From: Microstegium vimineum
Taxonomy: Eukaryota > Streptophyta > Magnoliopsida > Poales > Poaceae
Direction of reading: 5' to 3'
Assembly (NCBI GenBank): GCA_022036555.1
Contig: CM039140.1
Span: 2,090,785 to 2,154,784 of the forward strand
DNA: 64,000 nucleotides
Part shown: positions 12,462-24,319 of the stretch, piece by piece
How the letters are laid out: every line of letters begins with the position of its first letter
Numbering within the stretch: position 1 is the first letter of the stretch
Program-made: the position numbers and the translations under genes
The notes under the pieces: model-generated
Databases searched by the model: none
Told to the model about the DNA's origin: nothing
What the model saw: only the letters and a program-made list of their open reading frames with translations

Positions 12462-15400
12462 ATGGCTAGATGCAAGAATGTTGGTGGTGGTCCCGGTGAT
12501 GACGAGGCGCCTAGGCCTCGCCCTCCCTCTGATAAGGGCAAGGCTAAGGCCCCAGAGAAGCCCCACCAGAAGCGGAAGTTACTTGATCGAGATGCTTTGG
12601 CAGCGATCGCAGTGGCAGAGGCACCTGACAGAGCAGAGCGTGGTGCTGGGCTCCGAATTGGCACCCGTACTCGCACTAGTACTCCTATAGCCCGAGCTCA
12701 GCAGACTCAGTCCTCACAGGCCGCAGAGGCTACCACAGCAGCAGCAGAGGACACTCAGGCTCCAGAGGCAGCTACACAGACAGCAGAGCCCGCTCAGCAG
12801 ACTCCTCCTCTCCGACGCTCCACTCGTACCCATGTCGAGGTTGCCCCTCGTCATGCGGGACCTCGCCGAGGAGACAGAGTCCCCAGAGACTCTCCAGCTC
12901 CACCACTGTCACACCCGGTTTTAAGAACAAAACCAGATATACACCATATGTGAGCCTAGGAAGTCAAATCTCACATATAGCCAAAAATTAAGGTGATATC
13001 AAAAGACAATACTTAAATATATATCATATAAGGTTAAAGGATAACCTTAGCACAGCAAAAAGCGGAAAGACGACTCCGAACTTCGGGTGAAGACTCCACT
13101 TCCACAGGGACCAACTGACTGGTTGATCACAAGCCTATTTCTTCCAACCCTTGCAAACTGGTACCCATCCGGGATTTTTATCCAAGTATTGAAAATAAAG
13201 CAAGCGTAAGTACATGTCGTACTCAACAAGATAACATGGGGTTCATGAGGCTCAAAAAGGATTGACACGGGTTTAACTGCATCAGCTTTTAAGTGAATCA
13301 TAGTTTTAGCAGTTGAGTACCATCAAATTCAACATAAGCCCAAATAACCACATGATCAGGTGAACAAGATATAATGCTTATATGAACAAGTCACAATAAT
13401 CAATAACAAATAAAAACTGATGAGCCATGACATAAGGACATCACACAATAAGGAGTCCAAGCCACTCGTAACCGTGAGCACGGCTATCATGATAGTTTTT
13501 AACTCTGCGCAGAGGTGTACATCTTTACCCATAAGTCGTGAATTGCCCTTTCGCCCGAGGACGCGACCCTCTTAACCCACTTCCAAGGTAGGCCGGCAGG
13601 GTTCACTACGAGACCGTTCACAGATTCCACTAATAGGTAACAACCCGCTACAAGTTCCCTTTAACAAGATCGTAAGAACTCCCCTCCTAGAAGTCACCGC
13701 AGCGCACCTTCTGGCAGACCAAGTCCCCACTTTCTCAGAGCCCTTCTTGCGCCCTCTCAGGTAAGTTGCCACAAACTAGCAAAAGTCTAATACTGAGTCA
13801 AGCCAGAGCCCATTAGCTTATGGTAGTACTGTTTTCTCGGGATAATCTCTTACAGAAATATCCCTATGAGTGAGAACACAGGTGTGAGTTCCTGATGTTC
13901 CACCTATAGTCCACGTTGCTAAAAAGTCATCTTTTATCGTTTATTGCATATATCATTAGTCAAGTTACAAGATCATGGTTATTCTTTATGAGCATTAGCA
14001 TAAACTACCCATATGCAAACCCTCAAAGGTGACAAGGTACAGGATATCAAAACTAGGTAATCCTTACGGGTAACAAGGTAGACACATGCAAATGAGTTAA
14101 GTGATATTAAAGTGTATAGGTAACAAGGAAGATCCCATGCAATACTTTCCTTAAACGCTTAGATCCTTTCTTCAACTGATTCTCAACTTCGGATGGCTTC
14201 TTCTTGATCTCCACGTAACTCTCACCGATTGGACAAGATAGTAAACACCACACAAGCAGCTGAACAAACATACATAACATACAATGGATCTATTTAGAGC
14301 AATACACCAATCAATGAAAAGAGCTTTAAAAGAAATCTACGTCTTTCTACGATCACACAGACGCGAGAAACACGCTATAACGGAAAAGAAACGGCTACCG
14401 AATGATTAGCTTTTAAAAAGAAACTAGGCTTCATTTATTTTATCTATATAAAAAGCATGTATTGGATACTTCAGAGAAATACCCAAACTGAATTAATTCA
14501 CATTATATTTTCTTGGAAAACAAGATTAAACTAGGTATATATATTATTTTTATGAAAAGCCGAGGTGGAAACCCTAATTTGTTTTAATTGGAAAACCATT
14601 GCTTATAGATTAATCAATTATCATTTTTACTTGAAAGAATAAAACATATTTAATATTGCTACTAACAGGTAGATCTTATCGTTACGAAACCAACGCAACT
14701 CGAACGGGACAAAACGGATCTAAAACGGGAGAGTTATAAATTAAACTAGATTTTCTATATAAGATTAAATCATTAAAAAAGATTAATCTAAACTTTATTT
14801 TCAAAAGACTTTAACATATATGAAAACTGTACCATTAGATAGATCATGAAATTACGGATCTAACGCAACTTGTTTGGGTCAAAACAGATTTAAAACGAAG
14901 ATTTTATGGGCATATGAAAGCAGATGGCAAATCTATAAATATAGATTTTTCTTTTTATTTTAAATAAAAACAGATCCGAATGGGATTACACCTTCCAGAG
15001 GAGAAAACGTAAACCCAAAAGGCGCTTTGGACGGCGGGTTGAGAAGAAGAAAAGGCAGGGGCTCTTTAGCAAATGTTCAGGACGAAGGGGTATCTTCTAA
15101 TCTCGAGCGTCGATCACAGATCCGACGGCTCAGATAGAAGGGGAAAGGAGAGAGGGGGTGACCGGCCGTTGACTTGGTCACTGCCCACGTGGCTTCCTGG
15201 GATAGGGTGGCCTGCGGTGGACCGGTTGATGTGGCCACGGATGCGGGGTTGTGGACCCTGTCCACACTATTCCATAGACCGAAGGGGTATGCCCCTTAAG
15301 TAATCTAATCTTGAGCATCAGTTCGAGATCCGACGGTCTAGATTAGAAACAAAGGTGAGGGAGTGGGGAACCCGGCCGGCACAGTGCTCTGACACGGTGG

Positions 15401-18400
15401 TGACCACAGCTGATGGGGGGGGGACCTCGCCGGCGTACGCAGATGGGGCCCTATGGGCCATGGTTTCCTACGGGGAAGAGTGCGAGAGAGAGAGAGGATG
15501 GAGAGACGAGCTCACCTGAGACCCAAGCGGAGGCTGAGGAGGCACAGCGGTGGCTGGCCACGGGCGGAGGCGGCTTGGGGATCCCTGCTCGCGGCGGCTA
15601 GGAGGTGAGGGCAGCGAATCGTGAAATCGAGCGCGGGGTGAGGTACAGGGGTGTTCCGCGAACTCACCACGGCGCTTTACACGGTCAGAGGAGCACCAGA
15701 GGCGGCTGTCGACGCGACGGAGCGGAGCTTTGCACGCTGCAAACGACATCGCGATGGTGTGAGCAAGGCAGAGCGGAATTGATCGGATGAGAAGATCCAC
15801 GGGGTATCAAACCTTGCCCCGAAGAAAGATGAGGACCGGTGGTTGACAGAGGTGCTCGGTCGGGCTTCAATGGCGACGGCGGCTGAACTCTTGCTCAGGA
15901 AACTCTGCAGAGCTAGGGCAGGGCGTGGTTGGCGAATAGATAGGATGTTTGGAGGCGGTAGGGGCATGCGGGGTCGCGTCCGCTATTTAATGGAGCCGGG
16001 GAGGGGGAAGTCCTGCGTGCGCACGCGTCGTGGGGGCGGACGCGGACTCTGATCAGAGTCCCGTTCGGGGACGTCTGGAGGTAGGGGGTGGCACTGACAG
16101 TGCGGGGCCGGGCTGGCAGCGTCACAGAGAGAGAAGAAGGGAGGGAAAGAAGGTGACAGGCGGGCCCGAACTATCGGTTGCAGAGAGGAGAGGAAGGTGA
16201 CGCTGGCGTGTGGGCCGCGGCTGTCAGCGAGAAGGGAAGGAAGGTAGGGGAGGCTTCGGCATGAACTAGGCCGGCCTGGCTTGGCGGCCCAAGGAGAGAG
16301 GGAGGGAGGAGGCCTGCGGCCGAGATGGGGGAGGTGGCGCACTGGGCCGAGCAGTAAAGCTGGGCCAGAAAGGGTGAGGGAGAGAGAAAAGGGATTTCCA
16401 TTTCTTTTTATTTTTCTTTTGCTTTTCCTTTTTCAAAACATTTTCAAAACAATTTTGAAATTCCTTTTGAGCTTTTCAAAACCAAGCAACACAAGAGGAT
16501 AATGCAGAGGCATGGATGCTCAAACACTTTGCCAAACCCTAAGTTACTTTTAATTTGATAAAAGTTTTTAGTTTTCTATATTTTTCATGAGCACGAAATT
16601 CAAATTAAATCAAATTTAATCTATTTTCAAAATTCAAAATTTTCGGGTGTTACAACCACCGTCCATGGCAGGGCCCCCAGTGATGCCTACACACCTTGAC
16701 CTCAGTCTGGCTACCACTCAGCAGGTGTTTGAGCTTCGGTTTGTGGACCTCGAGGAGTGGTGTCCTGTTTAGCGTCACCCAGACGCCTCTCCAGGCTGGT
16801 GGCACCCTCACCACCAGGACTTCTATGATGCAGCTCGCACGATGAGGATTCAGCTGCGACCCCACCGAGTGTGCCCTCTTGAGCGCATCATTGAGACCAG
16901 TGGAGGGAGCTTCGACCTCTACTCACGTACCTTCCCGGGTTGGCAGATCTCCTAGGTCGCTCGGGGAACTACGTCGAGTATTGGGTCTGGGAGTTCTATG
17001 CCTCACTTTGGATAGACCCAGATCACGAGTACTTTCAGTATACTTTCAGAGGCGAGCATCACAAGACCTATCTGTCAGACTTCAGAACTCACTTTCACTT
17101 GACAGAGGCTCCTCTCAGGATACACTAGCAGTGTTTTGGGACTGTTGACCCCCCCCCCCCCGCAAAGCAGTTGGAGGCACTACACCAGACTCAGACTTGG
17201 TTGCTCCCTGCTTTCGTCCTCCGTTTGGTCCTGGTTGCAGTAGGACTCCTGGTGACTTGCACCCCCATGTTCGTCTCATCAACGACGTGATGAGGCGCAC
17301 TCTTCTACCACGCACTGGGTACCGTGACGCGCTCACAAACCTCCAGCAGTACCTCCTGGTAGTGATCACTACTCAGCCACCGTTTGACATCGCTAACTTC
17401 ATTCTGTGTGAGATGGAGGATACCATAACAGATGGTATAGTCTCTAGGAGGCAGCTTCCCTACGGGCAATGGATCTGTTCCTTGTTGGTCCTTTCTCTCC
17501 GAGTCACAGTGTCAGGGATTGCTAGTGAGCTTGACCATTCGCCCTCGGTCTTTCCAATCTACATGATGAGTGCAGTGATTGATGGTCACCGGGGCAACAG
17601 AGCTCTCAGGAGGGTTCGTCGTGTAGTACCGGCCAGAGGGATGGCTAAGGTTGACGCCCAGGATAAGACGATGCGTGCAGTGGCACAGGCAGAGCTAGCT
17701 AACCTTCAGAGGCAGGAGGACTTGGATCAGGGCACTGAGCCGATCCCGTCTGACAGCAATGACGACGACTATCGTCCACACCGTCCTGCGTCACCTCATC
17801 CAGCAGCAGCTCACGACGCAGAGGCAGGTCCGTCCAGTGCAGCTCCTCCGCCACCACTACAGTCGGACCCTGCTCTTCTCCGGATTCTGGACAGGCTTGA
17901 GTCGTCCCAGAGCTATATGGTTGCTATGATCTCCCAGGTCCAGGCACGTCAGGACCAGTTTTAGCAGCAGTTGCTTCAGTCTCAGGCTCAGACTCTGCAC
18001 TTTATGGGACACATACTACAGCACATTGGCGCACCTCCTCCTCCGTACCTTCAGAGGCCACCATAGTTCTAGCTTGGTCCTCCTTAGTTTGGTCAGTTTG
18101 CCGGACCGTCAGCTCAGCCACAGTTTCCTAGACAGTCTTCTAGTCTTTCACCTCAGTCGCTGCCTCCTGGAGTGCCCTACCACGTCTAGCACCTGGCCCC
18201 CTCGTCCTCGTTCACACCTTACGGGGGTCGGCCAGCTACACCACCAGGCCTGTCTCGACCGACGACTCCCACTCCAGCTAGACCGTCCTCCGGTGGACAT
18301 CAGAGTGTGAGTCTGTTCGCTCAGTTCCAATCTCCAGTCAAGCAGGTTAGTCAGTGGTTTGACACAATTGGGCAGACGATGTAGTTCACACCGATTACTA

Positions 18401-19011
18401 CAGGGTTTACCCCTTACTCAGTGTCTGCCAACCTTGGTGCTTCCGCACGGGACCTCTCAACTACTTACAGTGCCCTCACCGGCCTTGCTAGTCCCAGTGC
18501 GTTCCAGTTATCTCCGACGGAGCCCGCACCATAGACAGGTGGAACGTTCCCCTCCTCAGTGGCTTCATCCGAGCTTGCACCTCAGGACCCACCTGCTACA
18601 GACACTGCTACTCCAGTGGTCCAGCCAGACGCGACTCCAGTCGCTAGTGAGCCCCAGGGACAGATTGCAGAGCCTCCAGTGTCACCGACACCTCTTACAG
18701 TCCCTGCTACAGAGTCTGAGGTTGCTCCTTCAGTGCCGGCACTAGCTCCAGACTTGCCTAGTACAGAGGCACCAGCACAGAAAGAGTCAGTAGTTCCGGA
18801 GACTTAGCCGTCAGATGCACCAGCAGAGTTAGTGGCCGATGCTTCAGCTTCTACGTCTGTGGCCACTGTTCCTGAGACAACTACTTCTCCTCCAGCAACT
18901 CCAGCTACAGCGGGTCAGAGCGATGACAGTGACTCCAGTCCAGACTACACCCAGTTTGACTTCCGTGCTCGTGCTAGTGACCCAGCTGCTCTTCCTTCGC
19001 CCGACGCTTAG
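12462..19011 (+). pseudogene. Third ORF of the copia element (unknown/env-position protein), broken
   Basis: It lies after pol, where SIRE elements carry an env-like or extra ORF. It starts ATG at 12462 (MARCKNVGGGPGDD), with a basic nuclear-signal-like stretch (KGKAKAPEKPHQKRK) and an Ala/Gln/Thr-rich linker. It is split by the solo LTR at 12907-16654 and resumes at 16660. A conserved-looking core follows (NYVEYWVWEFYASLWIDP at about 16970; RLINDVMRRTLLPRTGYRDAL at about 17270), then a Pro/Gln/Ser-rich tail to TAG 19009-19011. About 930 codons in all. Breaks: ten in-frame stops, all TAG, mostly at expected Gln positions, plus frameshifts near 16945 and at the C run 17149-17161. No clear signal peptide or membrane segment was seen, so envelope function is not supported. 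It resembles proteins labelled 'putative plant transposon protein' in grasses (memory, unchecked). Confidence 0.62.
12907..16654. mobile_element. Nested solo LTR, Tekay/Del-like gypsy, 3748 bp
   Basis: Starts TGTCACACCCGGTTTTAA and ends TTTTCGGGTGTTACA, giving the TG...CA ends and TGTnACACCC/GGGTGTTACA termini usual for Tekay/Del chromovirus LTRs, which are often 3-4 kb long. A perfect 5-bp duplication accac lies at 12902-12906 and 16655-16659. No coding domains, primer site or second LTR were found, so it is a solo LTR. It interrupts the third ORF of the copia element. ORFs inside (for example 15983-16342 minus) lack recognisable domains. The orientation was not fixed. Confidence 0.8.
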
Positions 19012-19456
19012 CTTTTTGGTGCTTTGTCGCCAAAGGGGGAGAGAGTGAGAGTATGCTAGTGATAGGGGGAGTTGAGAGAGAGATTTGGTTCTGTTGATGT
19101 GTTTACTTCTCTCGTACTCATGCATCATGTTTACCCTATCATGCATTTGCTTTTGTGTGATGATACACTTTCTTGTGACATATGTGGTTCTCTCATATAT
19201 GTTATGTCACATGCTTTTAGCCCTTGATATGCTTCCGTGCTTACTTTGATATATATCCTGTGTTGAGCATATTTCTTGTACTTGCGCTTAATTCTTATCC
19301 TCAGTACATGTTGTGGCTTGGATTATTTAAGCATGCTCTAATCATTCTTATTCACTAACCCATGCCTAGATAAGCCAAGACACTTGAAAACCTAAGATCA
19401 AACTCTCTTATCATACTCTATGGCGTATTGTCGTCAATCACCAAAAAGGGGGAGAT
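19012..19456 (+). other. 3' untranslated part and polypurine tract of the copia element
   Basis: A first purine tract gccaaagggggagagagtga lies at 19030-19049, and the tract aaaaagggggaga at 19443-19455 directly precedes the 3' LTR and should prime plus-strand synthesis. The rest is T-rich and non-coding. Confidence 0.75.
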
Positions 19457-21033
19457 TGAAAGCATCTAGGCCCCTAGTGTTTCGGTGATTAACGACAATG
19501 CAAGATTACTATGACTAACGTGTGTTTTGCAGAGGCAATAAGAAAGTGTTAGGTCATGGTAATGGATGGTTGATTGGACTACCATGGTATATGTGCCCCG
19601 TATTGGAATCGTTTCGGTTTTCAAAGGATTGGCGACAAGGTTGAAGCATAGACTAGGTCTAAGTGTCATGAGGAGTTGAGAGACACTTAGAGTAGTTTAG
19701 CACCTTTATTTTTTTTCCTTTGGTCGTACTATTAAGAGGGGTTCTATCTAGTAGCTTGACCTAGGAGAAGCTTAGTGATTAGGTGTGGTGCACACTTGTT
19801 GAAACTAGCACTAGGAATCTTTAGAAATAGTCCTTTGACGAAATAGAGCAACTTCCATGTTGGAAGTGTGCTGATCAGGCTTGAAAAGAGCCTCCGGACG
19901 CAAGTGTATCTCTGGGTCCGGACCATCGGCTGTGCGTCCGGGCCCTAGGGTTTGCTCTGCGTGTTTCAGCGCGTCTGGACGCAGTGAACAGTGTAGGGTC
20001 CGTACTGCATGTTGCGTCCGGACCCCAGCAGAGAGCCCCAAAGAGAGCAGTTTGAAACCGGACGCTGTCCGGAGCGTTGCGTCCGGATTGCCTTCTGCGT
20101 CCGGACTGCACACAGAGAGTTCCAGAGAGTGAAAATCAATCCGGACGCTGTCCGGATGCTTGCGTCCAGACTGAGAAGTGCGTCTGGACCGACTGTGTTT
20201 TAGTGCTAAGAACAGAGAAGTGAGAGGGTCCGGACGCATGCTTGATGGTCCGGATCCCACCCTGAAAGTGCGTCTGGAGTGACGTAGAATCGTGTGTGTT
20301 TGCCTCCAACAGCTAGGAGTTGGCTTGGGGGTATTTATACCTCCCCATCAGCCCCATGGAGGCACTCTTGCCCATTCCAATTGCTGACCAACCCTTGCAA
20401 GAAGTGCAAGAGCCCTAGTGAGATAGTGAATTGTCATTCCATGTGTTGATTCTCACTAGTTGCTTAGAGATAGCAAGTGTGCATCCATTCAATCACTAGA
20501 CTAGCCTTGATCAAATGAGAGTTAGTGCTTGTTACTCTTGGTGATCGACATCACCTAGACGGCTTCGCGGAAATTTGCTTGGTGATCATCCGGTGGTGTT
20601 CCTTGTGGATGACCCAAGTTCGTTTGTGATCGGTTGTGGGCGATTCACCGAGCCAGAGTGGCGAAGAATCAGCCCGTAGAGAGCACTTAGTCCTTGCGCG
20701 GACTAAGGGAGAGCGATACCGTGCGCGGTGCTCCAACGAGGACTAGGGGGAGTGTCGACTCCTCGATACCTCAGCAAAAAGTCATCGTGTCAATTTCCTT
20801 GCCCCTTCTCCTTATTGCAATTACATTCAAGCATTACTTTCCGCTTTACATTCTTGTTGCTTGAGTAGAATTGCATAGGGCTTCATCGCTTTCATTGCCA
20901 TGTCTTGCTTGTTTAGCTAGAACACACTTGAGAAAGCACTAGGGGGTTAATTGGCTCTTGATAGGTTTTAATTATTGCTTAAAAATTTAAAAGAGCCCAA
21001 TTCACCCCCCTCTTGGGCATCTTGATCCTTTCA
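19457..21033 (+). repeat. 3' LTR of the 17.4-kb copia element
   Basis: 1577 bp, collinear with 3664-5213. TATA box at 20332-20339. Compared with the 5' LTR it has about 54 extra bases in the palindrome array (around 20045-20098, containing an additional ccggacgctgtccgga unit) and a shorter C run at the 3' end. Confidence 0.93.
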
Positions 21034-21469
21034 ACCTCAACAACGGGGACGTATGTGCTCCTTGTGTGGAGATCGAACCTCGGATTAAATCCTGTGTCTC
21101 GCGTGCTTGCTCTTGTTTCATACATATACTTTGTGCTATCACATGTTCTTCGTGTTCTTCCTCTCCCTCCTTGTTCTTAGGGTTGGAGGAGCCGATCTAC
21201 GATTTGGTGAAGGAGCAAGTCAAAGGGAGTTCATCTACCACCTCTACATCACCTAAGGATAGTAAGGAATTAGTAGATCTAAAATCCAAGTTGAATTCCT
21301 TCGAGATTTGCTAGTTCCCGTAGGAACCGGTAGTACCAGCAGTTGCACCGGTAGTACCGGTCACCGGTAGTACCGGTAGTACTAATTTCTGCATCAAGTT
21401 TTTTGAATTTCAGGTTTTGAGAATTGCCTATGCAATCCCCCTCTAGGCCGATTAGGTCCTTTCAGAAAC

Positions 21470-22231
21470 ATCTCGATCGTACGAAGGCTCTGTCATAGTT
21501 CGGTAACGCAAAATAACATGAACCAGTGCAAACACTACCTACGCTCTTCCATGTAAGGTGAATTTAATCTCGAATTTCTAACAATACTGTCATTTTTTGA
21601 GAAATAAAAAGAAATCAGTCCCCATAAGCTAACTATGAGAAATATAGCATCTGTCCCACAACAATAATCATGTTTTGTATAGGAAAAATCAAATTTTACA
21701 ATCTTTGACCAACAATTAGCTAGTCAAACTATATATAAGTTTAACATAAAACTTGCATCAATAGAGATTTGATTCTAATGCAGTAGAACAGATGACGCAG
21801 CAACTGTATATTCTACTACAACGCACGTATGTACAATACTAAGGGTTTTGGGAAGGCTTGTGATTTTCCGAAAATGGTGAAGCCACAAACGACCACTTTT
21901 TTTGTGGCTTCTTCTTTTAGTTGAAAATGGCTTCGGCTTCACCGTTTTTACTTGGTTTTGGTTTCATAAGACATTATTGTGTGTGCATGTTTGGAAGGGC
22001 TTTTTTTATTGAGGGCTTGTTTGGTAGTTTTTTTTTTCATCTGATTGCATCGGAGAAGATGAAATTGATGCCGCTTTTCTAACTTCACTAGCTCATAGTT
22101 CATTTTTTGGAAGATAGAAACATAACTCTTTATTATAGACTATAGTAATATAAAAGCGTTTCCAAACAGAATCTAAGTTGTTTTTGAAGCTACCACAATA
22201 AAAATAACTACCAGAAATAGTCTAATTGGTA
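21470..22231. other. Intergenic, MITE-rich
   Basis: No gene seen. Positions 21850-21970 hold an imperfect hairpin (gaagccacaaa / tttgtggcttc). Positions 22016-22178 look like a short hAT/Tourist-like element bounded by tgtttggtag and ccaaacag, but no confident target duplication was found. Confidence 0.35.
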
Positions 22232-22440
22232 CTCTCACTGTTCTAAATTATAGTTCGTTTGACTTTTTCAACCTCAATTTGACCACTCGTCTTATTCAAT
22301 TTTTTGTGTAAAATATTACTTTTTGTGACTTTCTTATTTAATAAGTAGTCTACATGAATGACTTAAATTTGATTATGTTTGTACAATTTTTTTGATACGA
22401 CGAGTAAAATTAAACGAATTATAAGTTGAAACGGAGGGAG
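22232..22440. mobile_element. Stowaway-like MITE
   Basis: Termini CTCTCACTGTTCTAAATTATAG and (inverted) ataagttgaaacggagggag, flanked by TA at 22230-22231 and 22441-22442. 209 bp and AT-rich, as is usual for Tc1/Mariner-derived Stowaway elements in grasses. Confidence 0.75.
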
Positions 22441-22938
22441 TAAAATAAAGCATTCAGAGCGTGTTGGACGAATGCATATTTGGGCCTGCACTTGGGCTTT
22501 GGGCTTGCAGACTTTACATTCCTTTTTTGGAGGGGTGGGGAGGGGGGGGGGGGGGGGGTAATAGCCTTTACATTATCAAAACAACCTCCTGGACCTGGTG
22601 CACCAAACAGTTCATAAACGACCACCCCTCAAAAAATAAAAACAATCCATAGAGCCAGCGGCCACATATGTCCACTCATTATTACCCCTGACTCTAGCAC
22701 CCCTTTTGTAAAAGTGGCCCCATAACTATTTTCTCTACCACAAAAATAATGTATTTATAGTTTTATATAAAGTTAATTTATAATAATTTTGATTAAATGA
22801 AAAAAAACAATATTTATGACAACAAATAATAATTATTAGATTCTTTATGAAATTTATTTTCATAATATTGATATTCTTAAAATGAATTGACTAGTCTACT
22901 CTAGAAATGTTTTTTAATAGAGATATTATTGTAAAGTA

Positions 22939-23062
22939 CTCATGCATTCTAAATTATAAGATGTTTTGGTATGCATATAGATATATATTTATATCTATAT
23001 AGAGTAAAATCAATATATTTAGAAAAAAAATCAAAACGTCCTGTAATTTAAAAAGGAGAAAA
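22939..23062. mobile_element. Degenerate Stowaway-like MITE
   Basis: Begins ctcatgcattctaaattataag and ends cctgtaatttaaaaaggagaaaa between TA dinucleotides. The termini are imperfect. 124 bp. Confidence 0.5.
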
Positions 23063-23324
23063 TACTACGTACCTAGAATGTAGCTCTGCCCATATGTCCA
23101 GCTGGACGTAGGGAGGAGTAGAAGCTTACAGGTCAGGGCAGTCCACAAAACATTCCGCAAGCGAACCATCTTGTGTCAAATGATTGTTTGCATCTTTCAG
23201 TCTCCTAGTGAGCAGTACATCTAGTTTCTTCAGTAAAGGTCGAGATTAATCCCCAGCTCACCGTTTTTGTTTTTGTTTTTCTTTTAGAAAGGGTCGTAGT
23301 AGAATAACAACACGTTGGTCTTAA

Positions 23325-23463
23325 GACCTTATTTCGTTGTAGTCGGATTGACATCAATTCGTATTAATTGAGGTGGATTAGAGTATAACTTAAACTAAAT
23401 TGCATTCTAATTCACTTCAATATATGTGAATTGTGGTGAGTCCGACAACATCTAAACAAGGCC
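23325..23463. mobile_element. Tourist-like MITE with TAA duplication
   Basis: Inverted termini gaccttatttcgttgtagtc and ggccttgtttagatgttgtc (reverse of the right end), flanked by taa at 23322-23324 and 23464-23466, as expected for PIF/Harbinger derivatives. A second similar element may follow at 23466-23660 (gtttagatgg ... ccaaacactacc). Confidence 0.7.
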
Positions 23464-23663
23464 TAAAATATGTTTAGATGGAATTTTAAAATTCAAATTT
23501 TGGATAAAAATAATTTCTAATGTTTCATGAATTTTGTGCCTATACGTTAGAATTCTTTAAAATCATAAGGTCTTTAGATTAGATAGGATTTTGTGAATTT
23601 TTTTTGTCCGGATCCCTAGTTGCCTACAATCCCTATGGATCCAAACACTACCTTAAAAACTTT

Positions 23664-24319
23664 AGCATGTATGTATTATCAAAGTTACAGTCAGACGTGA
23701 TTCAGAAAAACCTCGGACCAAACTGGTGTTAAATCCTGTTGAGAAATCAGAAGTCCGAATGAATATTTATCAGCTCGAACTCCAGCATAGGAGTAGCCTG
23801 TAGCCAGCAGGCCGTTGGCACGTTTCTGGCTAGCATCTCACCAACTGTATGTGCGTCAATTTGTGAGATGCGTCATGTAACAACAACATCCTTAACCATT
23901 TGACGGAATATTTGTTGGCGAGGCTGAATGATTTGGCAACAACATGTGCATACATTTCGGATACAGAGAGGAGGCCAATCACAAAGAGCACTCAAACTTA
24001 CACCGTCCTTTTCAACGAGACAGAAGGAGAGGAAAAAACAAAACGAAACGCTATTGCATCCCTCTTCCTTGTCCTGCCAACACACGCCATTTTCTCTCCT
24101 CGACGAGTGATCTAGCCAGACACCACTCGCCAGGTGCTTCAAATAGTAGTCGCCCCCCGAGACGGAGAGGCAGGCACACGCAACGCAACTAGTCGTCCCC
24201 TTCACCATTCGTTCGTCCATTCCTCCGATCCGCAAGAGGATTAGGAATTTAGGATCGCGAGGAGCGGCGGCGGAGACCGACGACCTGCTCCGCCCGCCCG
24301 CCCGCCCGGCGATCGATCG
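23664..24319 (+). promoter_or_regulatory. Upstream region of the first AAP copy
   Basis: No coding exon on either strand. The last 150 bases are GC-rich, with a ccgcccgcccgcccg run (24291-24309) directly before the AAP start codon, as in a grass 5' leader. No convincing TATA box could be placed. Confidence 0.35.

Larger units (their letters stand above)
3664..21033 (+). mobile_element. Full-length SIRE/Maximus-type copia retrotransposon, 17.4 kb
   Basis: Two direct LTRs (3664-5213 and 19457-21033) start TGAAAGCA and end ATCCTTTCA. A perfect 5-bp target duplication acctc lies at 3659-3663 and 21034-21038. Inside are a tRNA-Met-type primer site, an intact gag, pol in copia order (PR-IN-RT-RNaseH) with stops and frameshifts, a long extra ORF after pol and a polypurine tract. 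It contains a nested Tekay-like solo LTR of 3.75 kb; without that the element is about 13.6 kb. The LTRs differ at many scattered sites (several percent by eye) and by one insertion, so it is not a recent insertion. It is non-autonomous in its present state. Confidence 0.93.
2723..21464 (+). mobile_element. Outer solo LTR (SIRE-like copia), split by a nested element
   Basis: The two parts 2723-3663 and 21039-21464 together make a 1367-bp LTR starting TGTAAGTGCATTCG and ending AGGTCCTTTCA. It is flanked by a perfect 5-bp duplication gaaac at 2718-2722 and 21465-21469. There is no internal region of its own, so it is a solo LTR left by LTR-LTR recombination. It carries an array of accggtagtaccggt palindromes at 3070-3230 and again at 21325-21385, on both sides of the nested insertion. 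Its 3' end (cccctctaggcc...ggtcctttca) is like the LTR that ends at 52889, placing both in one broad lineage. Confidence 0.85.

Noticed and set aside
12462..19011. Retroviral-type envelope gene in the copia element
   Set aside because: The position fits, but no signal peptide, cleavage site or membrane anchor is visible, so only 'third ORF' is claimed.
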